A stretch of DNA of 64,000 bases from Microbulbifer sp. TB1203 (lineage in GTDB: Bacteria; Pseudomonadota; Gammaproteobacteria; Pseudomonadales; Cellvibrionaceae): positions 4,736,001 to 4,800,000 of the forward strand of contig NZ_CP116899.1 in NCBI RefSeq assembly GCF_030997045.1. Direction: 5' to 3'. The notes beneath the pieces were generated by a model. That model saw only the letters and a list, made by a program, of their open reading frames with translations. It did not search any database and was not told the DNA's origin. This document shows, one piece after another, positions 26,203 to 34,724 of the stretch (the first letter of the stretch is position 1; each line of letters opens with the position of its first letter). The position numbers and the translations under genes were made by a program.

Positions 26203-27303
26203 TCAGTTGCTGGCCAACTGGGCGTCCGCGATTGCCACCAGCGCGCCGTCGTACAGCTTGAAGGAACCCGCCGCCGCGACGGCTTCGCCTGCCTCCAGGC
26301 CGCCCTCGACCACCACGCTGTCACCCAGCACGGTGCCCGCTTGAACCCGGCGCAGGTGGGCGCGGCTGTTGCCTTCGGCGTCCCGCTCGATCACGAACAC
26401 CTGGTCGCCCTCCGGCCCGCGGCGCAGGGCGCTCACCGGGACCGTGACTGCCAGGCGGGCGGGCCCTACGGGTACCCGCACCTGCACTGAAGCGCCTGGT
26501 GCGGGCATCCGCTCGGCGCCGTCGATGCGTGCGCGCACCGCGGCGTTGCGCGTTTCGGGATCGATGCGCGCGTCCAGGGCGACGACCCTGGCCTCGGTCG
26601 GCTGCGCGGAAATACCGGAGAGGATTTCCAGCGTGTCTCCCTCGCGCAGTTGTTCCGCCACCTGCTGGGCCACGGTGAAGTCCACGTGCACGCCGTCGCC
26701 CACACCCTGCAGCGTGGTCAGCAGTGTGCCCTCGCTCAGGTACTGGCCCGGGTGCACGTCGGCGAGACCGACCCGGGCGCGAAAGGGAGCGCGAATGGTC
26801 TTGCGTTCGATAACCGCCTCGGCGCGGCGGATTTCGGCCCGGGCCACGTCCAGCTCGGCCTTGGCGCGATCCACTTCGTCCTGGGAGGTGGCCCCGGTTT
26901 TGCGCAGTCGCGTCAGGCGTCGGTACACGGTTTCGGCCAATTGGGCCTCGGCCCGGTGCGCCGCCAGTTCGGCCTCTTCAACAGACACGTCGAGCGTCAC
27001 CAGGGGAGTGCCGGCCTCGACGATGGCACCCGGGGTCAGGTTCACCCGGCGCACCGCGCCTGCCAGCTCGTTGCGCAAGCTGATGGAGCGCAGCGCCAGC
27101 ACGGTGCCGACGGCGGTGGTGGTGGGCCGCTGTTCGCGCTGTTCAGCGGTTACCGCGGTTACGGTTTCCATCGGTTCGGGCTGGGTTGCGGAAGCCGCCT
27201 CGGCCTGTTGCAGGGCGCCGTACTTCCAGGCGCCGAGCATGGTCCCAAGGCCGACAACTGCACTCAACAGGGCCAGCGGCGCGATGCGGTTGCGATAATT
27301 CAT
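26203..27303 (-). CDS. RND efflux pump, periplasmic adaptor (MFP)
   Basis: 366 residues from the ATG at 27303 (GAAGGAGTTTCCT in front). It has an uncleaved N-terminal anchor helix (residues 7-25), a first lipoyl half (NLTPGAIVEAGTPLVTLDVS), a coiled hairpin, a second half (IRAPFRARVGLADVHPGQYLSEG), then the beta-barrel. The ATG lies 79 bases from a perfect TetR-type palindrome (27382-27400), and it is divergent from tetR at 27436. Confidence 0.9.
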   Translation of the reverse strand: MNYRNRIAPLALLSAVVGLGTMLGAWKYGALQQAEAASATQPEPMETVTAVTAEQREQRPTTTAVGTVLALRSISLRNELAGAVRRVNLTPGAIVEAGTPLVTLDVSVEEAELAAHRAEAQLAETVYRRLTRLRKTGATSQDEVDRAKAELDVARAEIRRAEAVIERKTIRAPFRARVGLADVHPGQYLSEGTLLTTLQGVGDGVHVDFTVAQQVAEQLREGDTLEILSGISAQPTEARVVALDARIDPETRNAAVRARIDGAERMPAPGASVQVRVPVGPARLAVTVPVSALRRGPEGDQVFVIERDAEGNSRAHLRRVQAGTVLGDSVVVEGGLEAGEAVAAAGSFKLYDGALVAIADAQLASN

Positions 27304-27381
27304 AGGAAACTCCTTCATCCTTGGGGCAGGCTGCCCTTGACTCGGGGGCCCGCTCTCGGAACAATGTGATGATACTGATCG

Positions 27382-27400
27382 GTAACATTCAAAATGTTAC
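27382..27400. promoter_or_regulatory. Candidate TetR operator between MFP and tetR
   Basis: GTAACATT-CAA-AATGTTAC, an 8+8 perfect palindrome in the 132-base divergent gap. A second overlapping pattern is the direct repeat TGATCGGTAAC/TGACCGGTAAC at 27377 and 27401. Its position suits control of both directions. Confidence 0.7.
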
Positions 27401-27435
27401 TGACCGGTAACTCACAGGTCAATAGGGTAAATGCA

Positions 27436-28038
27436 ATGTGCGCTGCCAAAACTGAATCCGCCGCTTCCGAAAGCCGCCGTCCGGCGCGGGATCGCATCTT
27501 CGAGGCGGCCAAGGATCTTTTTTACCGCTACGGCATCCGCGCGGTGGGCGTGGAGAGCATCGCCGCCGAAGCCGATGCCACCAAGATGACGCTATATCGC
27601 AATTTCAACTCCAAGGATGAGCTGGTTGCGGAGTGCTTGCGCGATCACGACCGCGAGTTCTGGGAGTGGTGGGACAGTGTGCTGGCTCCCCATGCCGATG
27701 AACCAAAGGCGCAGCTTATGGCGTTAATGGAGGCGTTCAGCCGCGATTGCGAGGAGTGCTTGCGCGGCTGTCCGATGAACAATGCGGTGGTCGAGCTACA
27801 CGAGGAGGGCCACCCCGGGCGCGCGGTGATCGTGGAGAACAAAATCCAGATTCGCGAACGCCTACTCGCCCTGTGTCGGGAAATAGGCGCGCGCGATCCC
27901 GAAATCCTGGCGGACGCCTTCTACCTGCTTATCGAAGGCGCTTATATTTCCCAGCTCACCCTGAAGGGCGAAGACGGGCCCGCCAAGACCCTGCCCCGTA
28001 TCGGGGAGACGCTTATCGCGGCCGAGACTGGGAAGTAA
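27436..28038 (+). CDS. TetR/AcrR-family repressor of the second RND operon
   Basis: 200 residues from the ATG at 27436, 35 bases after the operator palindrome. HTH in residues 15-62 (FYRYGIRAVGVESIAAEADATKMTLYRNF), then a C-terminal ligand domain with cysteine pairs CEECLRGCPMNN near residues 100-111. The group resembles regulators with a C-terminal TetR_C_6/LmrA-like domain; the CEECLRGC stretch could be redox-sensitive (inference). It is divergent from the adaptor gene and probably represses both directions. Confidence 0.85.
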   Translation: MCAAKTESAASESRRPARDRIFEAAKDLFYRYGIRAVGVESIAAEADATKMTLYRNFNSKDELVAECLRDHDREFWEWWDSVLAPHADEPKAQLMALMEAFSRDCEECLRGCPMNNAVVELHEEGHPGRAVIVENKIQIRERLLALCREIGARDPEILADAFYLLIEGAYISQLTLKGEDGPAKTLPRIGETLIAAETGK

Positions 28039-28042
28039 TTAC

Positions 28043-28066
28043 AAAAAAAGCCGGCACAGGGCCGGC
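28043..28066 (-). terminator. Intrinsic terminator, minus strand
   Basis: GCCGGC-CCTGT-GCCGGC followed by seven T on the minus strand. It lies between the convergent TetR and glucosidase genes, about 130 bases past the glucosidase stop. It is nearly identical to the 23018-23040 terminator. Confidence 0.65.
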
Positions 28067-28112
28067 GACGAAGCTCGTCATTGGAGGAGAGAGCAAAAGT
28101 ACAAAGGCTTGT

Positions 28113-28192
28113 TTGTAGGATGGGCAAAGCGTAGCGTGCCCATCTACCGGCGTTTGATGGGCACGTCGCTGCGCTCCTTTGCCCATCCTACT
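28113..28192. repeat. Palindromic repeat, family B, copy 1
   Basis: Begins GTAGGATGGGCAAAGCG and ends TTTGCCCATCCTAC, with GTGCCCATC and GATGGGCAC inside: two nested inverted repeats. The same design is found at 55260-55330. It sits right after the glucosidase stop. Confidence 0.8.
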
Positions 28193-28196
28193 TAAT

Positions 28197-29840
28197 TCAG
28201 TTCTTTTTGCGGTGCAGCACCCGCGCACCCGCCAGCGGCAATACCAGTTTCCCGTCCCGGCGCTCGCCGGCAAACAGCGCCGGAGTGATATCTTCCGCAT
28301 CGGCAAATTCCACCGGCAGGTCAAAAGTCTCTTCGTCTTTGCCCAGGTTCAGCGCCACCAGGAATTCCCCGTTTCCGGCGCGGCGGCAGAACACCAGCAG
28401 ATCGTTTTGCGTATCCACTACTTCCTGTTGCGCGGTGGCCAGTTCCGGCGGCAGCTGCCTGTGCCAATCGATCAGCGCGCGGAACTGGTTCAGGGTGGAG
28501 TGGGCATCGTCCTGCTGCAGGCTCACCGCCTTGCGGTGGTGTTCTTCCGGTACCGGCAACCAGGGTTTCACTTTGGAGAAGCCGGCGTTGATCTCGCCGC
28601 TGTTGAACCAGGGCATGGGGGTGCGGCAGCCGTCGCGGCCCTTGAATTCCGGCCATAAATTGATGCCATAGGGGTCCACCAGGTCCTCGAAGGCGATTTC
28701 CGCTTCCGGCAGGCCCAGTTCCTCGCCCTGGTACAGGCACACGCTGCCGCGCAGGGTCAGCTGCATCAGCAGGAACAGCGGCGCGCGCGCCAGGGCCTGC
28801 TCCGCATTGAAGCCCTTGTTCCAGCGGGTGATGGAGCGGGGCACGTCGTGGTTGCTGATGGACCAGCAGGGCCAGCCTTTTTCGATCACGTCGCGGTTTT
28901 TCTCCAGCGTATTGCGCAGGAATTCGGCACTGCTCTCTTCGGTCAGCAGGTCGAAGGAATAGGCCATGTTCAGGCGATCACCGGTGGTGTATTCGGCCAT
29001 GATCTTGTGGGTGTTGTCGTCGCCCACTTCGCCCATGGTGACAGTGCCGGGAAACTGATCCATCAACTGGCGGACGCGGTGCAGGAAGTCGAGGTTTTCC
29101 GGCTGCGACTTGTCATATACGTGCCACTGGTACTGATAATGATTGACCGGCGGCAGGCCTTTTTCGTCCAACTGGAGCGGGCGCGCCGGATTGTCGCGCA
29201 GCGACTGGTGGTGGAAAAGATGGTTCACCGCATCGAGCCGGAAGCCGTCCACGCCGTGTTCGAGCCAGAATTTCAGGTCTGACAGCAGTTGCTCCTGTAC
29301 CTGCGGGTTGTGCAGATTCAGGTCCGGTTGTTCTTTCAGGAAATTGGCCAGGTAGTACTGGCGGCGGCGGGTACACCAGTGCCAGGAGCAGCCGCCGAAA
29401 TTGGAGACCCAATTATTCGGCGGGGTGCCGTCGGCCTTGGCATCGGCCCATACGTACCAGTCGGCCTTGGGGTTGTCACGGCTGGCGCGGCTCTCCTCGA
29501 ACCAGGGGTGCCGGTCGGAGGTGTGGCTGAGAATCTGGTCGATGATCACCTTGAGGCCGCGGCTGTGGGCGGCCACGATCAGTTGGTCGAAATCCGCCAG
29601 GGAGCCGAACAGAGGGTCCACGTCGCGATAGTCGGAAACGTCGTAACCGAAGTCCACCATCGGCGATTTGAAGAACGGCGATATCCAGATAGCGTCCACA
29701 CCCAGGGACTGCACATAGTCCAGCTTGCGGCTAATGCCCGGCAGATCGCCGATGCCGTCGCCGTTGGCGTCGCAGAAGCTGCGGGGGTAGATCTGGTAAA
29801 TGACGCTGTTGCGCCACCACTCTGTGTCGTTGCCACTCAT
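28197..29840 (-). CDS. GH13 alpha-glucosidase (oligo-1,6-/alpha-1,4-glucosidase type)
   Basis: 547 residues, the normal length for cytoplasmic GH13 alpha-glucosidases (subfamily 17/23/31 group). Catalytic set: nucleophile D203 (GFRLDAVNH), acid/base E271 (TMGEVGDD), D332 (ISNHDVPR). The start VIYQIYPRSFCDANGDGIGDL and the calcium-like DANGDGIGD loop are typical. There is no signal peptide, so it hydrolyses imported malto- or isomalto-oligosaccharides. It is followed (upstream on the map) by malT, and a MalT box GGGGAGGAGG lies 117 bases before its start, so MalT control is likely. Subfamily not settled. Confidence 0.9.
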   Translation of the reverse strand: MSGNDTEWWRNSVIYQIYPRSFCDANGDGIGDLPGISRKLDYVQSLGVDAIWISPFFKSPMVDFGYDVSDYRDVDPLFGSLADFDQLIVAAHSRGLKVIIDQILSHTSDRHPWFEESRASRDNPKADWYVWADAKADGTPPNNWVSNFGGCSWHWCTRRRQYYLANFLKEQPDLNLHNPQVQEQLLSDLKFWLEHGVDGFRLDAVNHLFHHQSLRDNPARPLQLDEKGLPPVNHYQYQWHVYDKSQPENLDFLHRVRQLMDQFPGTVTMGEVGDDNTHKIMAEYTTGDRLNMAYSFDLLTEESSAEFLRNTLEKNRDVIEKGWPCWSISNHDVPRSITRWNKGFNAEQALARAPLFLLMQLTLRGSVCLYQGEELGLPEAEIAFEDLVDPYGINLWPEFKGRDGCRTPMPWFNSGEINAGFSKVKPWLPVPEEHHRKAVSLQQDDAHSTLNQFRALIDWHRQLPPELATAQQEVVDTQNDLLVFCRRAGNGEFLVALNLGKDEETFDLPVEFADAEDITPALFAGERRDGKLVLPLAGARVLHRKKN

Positions 29841-29956
29841 GGATTACTGCCTTTCTTATTTCGTGACCATCGGGACCCGGGACTCGGGGCCCCGGAGCGG
29901 CCAGGGGCCGCACCTTCCAAGGATAGGCTGAGTATGGCGCCGGTAGCCGGGAGCTG

Positions 29957-29966
29957 CCTCCTCCCC
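29957..29966 (-). promoter_or_regulatory. MalT box before the glucosidase gene
   Basis: GGGGAGGAGG on the minus strand, an exact match to the E. coli MalT consensus GGGGA(T/G)GAGG. It lies 117 bases upstream of the glucosidase ATG. A related GGGGAGGGGG occurs in the opposite orientation at 29974-29983. Confidence 0.6.
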
Positions 29967-30013
29967 GCGCAGGGGGGAGGGGGCGCAGTGGCGGGCTTGG
30001 ATCACCACTCCCA

Positions 30014-30103
30014 GTAGGAGCGGCGGGGCGGCCATCCGCCCATGGCCGCGATCGGATTCCAGAGAGCCGGGAAAGATCGATCGCGGCCATGGGCCGCTCC
30101 TGC
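30014..30103. repeat. Palindromic repeat, family A, copy 1
   Basis: Begins GTAGGAGCGGCGGGGCGG and ends GGGCCGCTCCTGC, with ATGGCCGCGATCG inverted inside. It has the same long hairpin design as 35309-35400, 41502-41561 and 47242-47326. It lies between malT and the glucosidase. Confidence 0.8.
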
Positions 30104-30127
30104 ACGGGGAAATAGAATATCTGTGGA

Positions 30128-30174
30128 GGCGGGCCTCCGGCCCCCATGCGGAGCTGGAGCTCCGCGTTCCCGGG
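30128..30174. repeat. Double stem-loop repeat, family E, copy 1
   Basis: GGCGGGCC-TCC-GGCCCCC, then GCGGAGC-TGGA-GCTCCGC and TTCCCGG: two small hairpins in a row. Related copies are at 38410-38455 (reverse orientation) and 45758-45799. Confidence 0.7.
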
Positions 30175-32886
30175 TTAGGGTTGGTCTTGCACGGAGCGCA
30201 GCATCTGCTCCGCTAGTGCAATCGCCTCCTGCCGGTCCTTCACGTCCAGCTTCTGGTACAGGCTGCGGATATGGGTCTTGATGGTGCTGGGCGCCACTTT
30301 GAAGTGGCGCGCGATACGCTCGTTGGAGAGGCCGGAGTGGATGGCGTTGAGCACCTGCCACTCCCGCGGCGTGAGCGGCGAGTGGCGCAGGAAGTCGGGC
30401 ACGGCGTCGCTGTCGAGGATCTCGCGGATGATGGTCTCGTCCAGCTCGATACGGATGCCGCCGTCCAGCTCCGGCTGCTGCTGGGCCAGGCGGATCAGTT
30501 CCCGCGCCCGCGCGGCCTGCTCCTCGCCGGGTTCTCTCTCGAGGAACGCCTTCAGGATTACGATCAGGGTCTTGCCGATCTGGAAACTGGCGCTGAAGTC
30601 GCGTCCGGCGGCCAGGTCGAGGGCCTCGCCGATGGCTTGCAGCGCGCCGTCGCGCTGTTCGCGCAGCCACAGCAGGTGGGATTCCAGCACCAGATTGCGC
30701 AGGGTGTCGGTGACCAGGCCGCACTCCCGCGCCACCTGCTGCAGGCGGCTGAGCAGGCGGTTGGCATCGGACCAGCGGTGCACTTCGATCAGCGCGCGCA
30801 CATGGTTGCGCCCGTGACACTGCTCGAAGTGGTTGGCGGGCCTGTCCACAACCGGCTGGGCCTGTTCCAGCCAGGCGGCGATGGCTTCCCTGTCCCCCAG
30901 CGCGCGCCAGGCCCGCAGCCGCGCCGCGTCGGCGTTGGCCACCCAGTCGCGGTGGTAGCGCTCGCCGGCGAGCAGGCGGTCGATGCGCGCCAGCCACTCC
31001 AGGGATTCGTCCTTCTCGCCGCGGGCCTGGGCCACCTTGAGCAGCAGGGTGTACTCCGGCAGCAGCCAGCGCTCCCCCACCTTGCGGTTGATCTGCATGC
31101 CGCGGCGGGCGGATCTGGCCGCGGCGTCCAGTTCGCCGCGCTCCCACTGCAACTGGCCGCGGAGACGGCAGATAAATTCGGAGATGGGCAGGCCGGACAA
31201 ATGGTGCTCCTGCACCAGCCGGTGGGCGCGCTCCTGCAGCGCGGCGGCCTTTTTCAGCAGGCCCTGGGCGATGGCGATCTCGGCCTGCTGGCAGGTGGCC
31301 CAGACGGCACTGGGGTAGTCTCCCTCGGCGCTGGCCAGGGATTCCACCTCCTGCATATAGGCGATGGCCCGCTCCAGTTCCCCCAGGCAGAAGCTGGTCT
31401 CGCCGGTGACCAGCAGCGCCGCGGTGCGCTCGCCCCGCTGCTCCGGGCGCAGCAGTCCCAGGGCCTCCTCGGCGTATTCCTTGGCCACCAGGGTCTGGCC
31501 GCGGGAGACCGCCGCCTGGGCGCGCATGGTGGCGAAGGCGCCCTCGTATTCGCGCCACTGGGCCGGGTCCTCGCGCTGCAGCCAGCTCTCGGCGGCGGCC
31601 AGGTATTTCTCGCACTGGTCGTATTCGAAATTGTCCCGCGCCATCCTGGCCGCGAGCAGGGTGAAGCGGGCGTTGCGGTGCAGTGTGTCCGCGCCCAGCC
31701 AGTCCAGGCAGTCGGACAGCACGCGGTTGTGGCCCTCGCGCAGGAACTGTTCGCCCTGTTCCGCCAGCAGTTGTTGCAGCCGCTCGCCGTCCTCCGCTGC
31801 CAGCGCGTGGCGCAGGGCCTCCAGCGGCTGGCCCAGCTGTTGCCAGCTGTCGCTGGCGGTCCTGTGCAACTGCTGCAGGCGGGATTTGTCGGTGAGCTGG
31901 CGCTGCAGGAAGCGGGCGAACACCGGGTGGAAGCGGAACCACTGGCGGCTGGAGTCCTGGGCCTGCAGGAAGAGCCCGCGCCGGGCCGCCTGCTCCAGCA
32001 GTTGCTGGCCGCCGTCCAGGCCGCTGAGGTTCTCCGCCAGCCTGGCGTCGATCCGGGTGAGGATGGAGGTGCAGGCGAGCAGTTCCCGCAGTTGCGGCTC
32101 CAGCCGTTCCAGCACCTCTTCCGCCAGGTAGTCGAGAATATGGCTGTGGCCCTGTTCCAGTTCCCCCAGGTAGCGGTCCACCTCCTCGCGGTCGCGCACC
32201 GACAGCGCGAACAACTGCACTGCCGGCGGCCAGCCCTCGCTCAACTGGTGCAACTGCCCGATACGGTCGCTGCCAAGCTCGAACGGCAGCCGTTGCTGCA
32301 GCAGTTGGGCGGTCTCATCCACGGTCAGCGCCAGTTCCTCAGTGCCGATTTCCCGCAACCGGCCCTGCAGTCGCAGTGCGGCCAGGCCCAGGGGCGGCTG
32401 GCTGCGGCTGGTGAGCACCACGCCGATGCCCGCGGGGGCGTGGCGCAGCAGGAAGCGGGTGACGTCGTGCACCGCCTCGCTGTCGATCTGGTGGTAATCG
32501 TCGAGCACGATGCGCAGCTCGCTGGGCAGCCCGCGCAGTTCCGCCAGCAGCTGGCTGATCACCAGCGCCGGGTCCGGGCGCCGCTGGGCGGCGAGCAATT
32601 GGTGGGTTTCCGGCACGCCGTTGCCGGTGGCGCGGTGCACGCTCTCCACCAGGTAGCGGCAGAACTGGCCGGGTTCGTTGTCGCCGGAATCGAGGGAGAA
32701 CCAGGCCACCGGGTCCTCCTGGGCCGCGGCCCAGGAGGACACCAGGGTGGTTTTGCCGTAGCCCGCGGGCGCGGTGACCAGCAGCAACTGGTCGCTGTGG
32801 CACTGTTCCAGCAGTGCCAGCAGGCGCGGCCGCGCCAGGGTGTGCTCGGGGCAGTCCGGCAGGCTGTATTTTGAGGCTAGTAGCAT
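30175..32886 (-). CDS. malT: MalT-like LuxR-family transcriptional activator
   Basis: 903 residues, almost the length of E. coli MalT (901). The ATG at 32886 is chosen because MLLASKYSLP aligns with the MLIPSKLSRP start of MalT; a TTG 12 codons earlier is rejected. STAND ATPase domain with Walker A APAGYGKTT (about residues 38-46), Walker B RIVLDDYH, then a TPR-like helical sensor (about 430-820) and a C-terminal LuxR helix-turn-helix (LTPREWQVLNAIHSGLSNERIA). It should bind maltotriose or a similar sugar plus ATP and activate promoters with GGGGA(T/G)GAGG boxes. One such box precedes this gene and one the glucosidase gene. Confidence 0.9.
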   Translation of the reverse strand: MLLASKYSLPDCPEHTLARPRLLALLEQCHSDQLLLVTAPAGYGKTTLVSSWAAAQEDPVAWFSLDSGDNEPGQFCRYLVESVHRATGNGVPETHQLLAAQRRPDPALVISQLLAELRGLPSELRIVLDDYHQIDSEAVHDVTRFLLRHAPAGIGVVLTSRSQPPLGLAALRLQGRLREIGTEELALTVDETAQLLQQRLPFELGSDRIGQLHQLSEGWPPAVQLFALSVRDREEVDRYLGELEQGHSHILDYLAEEVLERLEPQLRELLACTSILTRIDARLAENLSGLDGGQQLLEQAARRGLFLQAQDSSRQWFRFHPVFARFLQRQLTDKSRLQQLHRTASDSWQQLGQPLEALRHALAAEDGERLQQLLAEQGEQFLREGHNRVLSDCLDWLGADTLHRNARFTLLAARMARDNFEYDQCEKYLAAAESWLQREDPAQWREYEGAFATMRAQAAVSRGQTLVAKEYAEEALGLLRPEQRGERTAALLVTGETSFCLGELERAIAYMQEVESLASAEGDYPSAVWATCQQAEIAIAQGLLKKAAALQERAHRLVQEHHLSGLPISEFICRLRGQLQWERGELDAAARSARRGMQINRKVGERWLLPEYTLLLKVAQARGEKDESLEWLARIDRLLAGERYHRDWVANADAARLRAWRALGDREAIAAWLEQAQPVVDRPANHFEQCHGRNHVRALIEVHRWSDANRLLSRLQQVARECGLVTDTLRNLVLESHLLWLREQRDGALQAIGEALDLAAGRDFSASFQIGKTLIVILKAFLEREPGEEQAARARELIRLAQQQPELDGGIRIELDETIIREILDSDAVPDFLRHSPLTPREWQVLNAIHSGLSNERIARHFKVAPSTIKTHIRSLYQKLDVKDRQEAIALAEQMLRSVQDQP

Positions 32887-32960
32887 CGCTGAGTCGGGTG
32901 TTTGTTTTTTGTACAGGCGCAATTATGCACTTTGAGTCTGCCTTGGCTACCGCTGTGTGA

Positions 32961-32970
32961 CCTCCTCCCC
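32961..32970 (-). promoter_or_regulatory. MalT box before malT
   Basis: GGGGAGGAGG on the minus strand, 75 bases upstream of the malT ATG; the same ten bases as at 29957-29966. It suggests that MalT acts on its own gene, unlike E. coli malT, which is set by CRP and Mlc. Confidence 0.55.
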
Positions 32971-33081
32971 CGGTGGGGCGTACTTTCTTTCCAAACCGCA
33001 GGTGAGGTGGTAGTTTCGCTCAATTCGGCGACGCTGTTCCCATTGTCCGGGGTGTCGCGGCACAATAAAAATGAGGCGAAT

Positions 33082-33975
33082 ATGGCCGATATAGTCATTC
33101 TGGCGGCGCCGGGCATGGGGACGGTGGACGAGCGTTTCGCCGAGCCGCTGTTCGCGGCGCTGCGCGAAAAACTGGGGGGCGACTGGTCTCGCATTCACTG
33201 CGACACCATCCTGTGCCAGGGGCACCTGCAGGGGAATATCGATCGGGTGTTCGAGGCGATGCAGAAGCGCGATATGGATTTCCTGCGCGCGCGCAAATTC
33301 ATGCTTTACGGGCTGGCCGAAAGCGCCGCGCAACTGGGGGATATCCAGCAGCGCGGCGGCAACTACGACAAGGCCCAGCAGGCGGTGTACAGCACCCTGG
33401 AAAGGGCCGCGGCGGCCGCTTCCGACAATGCGCCGGTGGTGCTGCTCAGTCACTCGGTGGGTTGCACCATCCTCTCCAATTATCTTTGGGATGCCCAGCG
33501 CCCCAGTGTGAGTTGCGGCATTTGGCGGGACGGCGGCCCGCGGGGCGTGCACAAAGGCTCGGCGCGGGATCTGTTCCTGCGTTTCAAAACCCTCAGCCAC
33601 TGGTACACCCTGGGCGCCCCCAATCCGCTGTGGTGCGCGGGGATGGGGCGGGACCAGATCCAGGCGGTCACCGCCGACACCCGTGGCTACAACTTCCGCT
33701 GGAAGAATTTCTACCACCCGGACGATCTCTTCGGCTGGCCCCTGAAACCCCTGAGCCCCTCCTACAATCAGGCGGTGTACCGCGATTACGAGACCCGCCC
33801 GCTGGCGGACTGGAGCGCCGCCAACTGGGGCCCGCAACTGGTGGCTCACGACGGCTACTGGAGCAGCGAGCTGGTGCAGCAGCAACTGCTGGAGGACCTG
33901 CGCGAGCTGTTGCAGAAGACCCGCGCGCGGCGCGGGGCGCCACCGGCGAGAAGCCGCGCTGCGGTCACGGTATAA
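33082..33975 (+). CDS. Alpha/beta-hydrolase-like protein, unknown
   Basis: 297 residues from the ATG at 33082 (AAATGAGGCGAAT in front). It opens with ADIVILAAPGMGTVDERF, and a nucleophile-elbow-like LLSHSVGCTILSNYLWD stands near residue 120, the layout of an alpha/beta hydrolase or lipase. Late histidines (VAHDGYW) could complete a triad. The elbow reads S-H-S-V-G, as in many lipase-like proteins. No signal peptide. A hydrolase of unknown substrate; it stands 45 bases before the MBL gene at 34021, perhaps in the same transcript. Divergent from malT. Confidence 0.55.
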   Translation: MADIVILAAPGMGTVDERFAEPLFAALREKLGGDWSRIHCDTILCQGHLQGNIDRVFEAMQKRDMDFLRARKFMLYGLAESAAQLGDIQQRGGNYDKAQQAVYSTLERAAAAASDNAPVVLLSHSVGCTILSNYLWDAQRPSVSCGIWRDGGPRGVHKGSARDLFLRFKTLSHWYTLGAPNPLWCAGMGRDQIQAVTADTRGYNFRWKNFYHPDDLFGWPLKPLSPSYNQAVYRDYETRPLADWSAANWGPQLVAHDGYWSSELVQQQLLEDLRELLQKTRARRGAPPARSRAAVTV

Positions 33976-34020
33976 TCCCCGGGTAATTCCGCACAAATCC
34001 CCGAAGTCCTGGTCGCGCCT

Positions 34021-34671
34021 ATGTCCTTGCAATTCCACACCGTTCCGGTCACCCCTTTCCAGCAGAACTGCACCTTGCTCTGGTGCGATGACAGCAAGCG
34101 CGCCGCGGTGGTGGACCCGGGCGGGGATATCGAGCGCATCCTCGCGGCGGTGGAGGAGCGCGGGCTCAAGCTGGAAAAGATACTGCTCACCCACGGCCAC
34201 CTGGACCACGTGGGTGGCACCGCGCAGCTGGCCAAACAGCTGCAATTGCCGGTTGAGGGGCCACACAGGGAGGACGGTTTCTGGATCGAACAACTGCCGC
34301 TGCAGACACAGATGTTCGGCTTTCCGCCGGTGGAGACCTTCACTCCGGATCACTGGCTGGAGCAGGGGGACAGGGTAACGGTGGGCGACGAGGAACTGGA
34401 GGTCTACCACTGCCCGGGCCACACCCCCGGCCACGTGGTCTTTTTCCACCGTCCCAGTGGGCTGGCACTGGTGGGGGATGTGCTCTTCGCCGGCTCCATC
34501 GGCCGCACCGATTTTCCCAAGGGGGACCACGACACTCTGATCCGTTCGATCACGGAAAAGCTCTGGCCGCTGGGCGACGAAGTGCGCTTTATCCCCGGCC
34601 ACGGCCCCATGTCCACCTTCGGCGAGGAGCGACGCAGCAATCCTTTTGTTGCGGACAAGCGCTTCGGTTGA
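34021..34671 (+). CDS. MBL-fold hydrolase, YcbL/glyoxalase II-like
   Basis: 216 residues with the complete metal site: H58-G-H60-L-D62-H63 (LTHGHLDHVGG), then H near 143 (YHCPGHTPGHVVFF), D near 163 (LVGDVLFAGSIG) and a last His in FIPGHGPMSTFG. This is the compact YcbL-type hydroxyacylglutathione hydrolase group, shorter than GloB (about 250) because the C-terminal glutathione-binding domain is missing. The cytoplasmic role is thioester hydrolysis. It is encoded between an unknown hydrolase and a DUF2799 lipoprotein. Confidence 0.85.
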   Translation: MSLQFHTVPVTPFQQNCTLLWCDDSKRAAVVDPGGDIERILAAVEERGLKLEKILLTHGHLDHVGGTAQLAKQLQLPVEGPHREDGFWIEQLPLQTQMFGFPPVETFTPDHWLEQGDRVTVGDEELEVYHCPGHTPGHVVFFHRPSGLALVGDVLFAGSIGRTDFPKGDHDTLIRSITEKLWPLGDEVRFIPGHGPMSTFGEERRSNPFVADKRFG

Positions 34672-34724
34672 TTCAGTTGCGGTTTATCGACAGCGGGGAT
34701 AATGGCGCGAAAGCGGAGAAAACC

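Noticed and set aside
30271..32874. An 867-codon open frame on the plus strand opposite malT
   Set aside because: High GC gives long antisense frames. The protein is low in recognisable motifs, while the minus-strand MalT has clear Walker and HTH motifs.
33970..33975. TATAAT at the end of the hydrolase gene as a promoter for the MBL gene
   Set aside because: No -35 box at a suitable distance; it overlaps a stop codon and may be chance.
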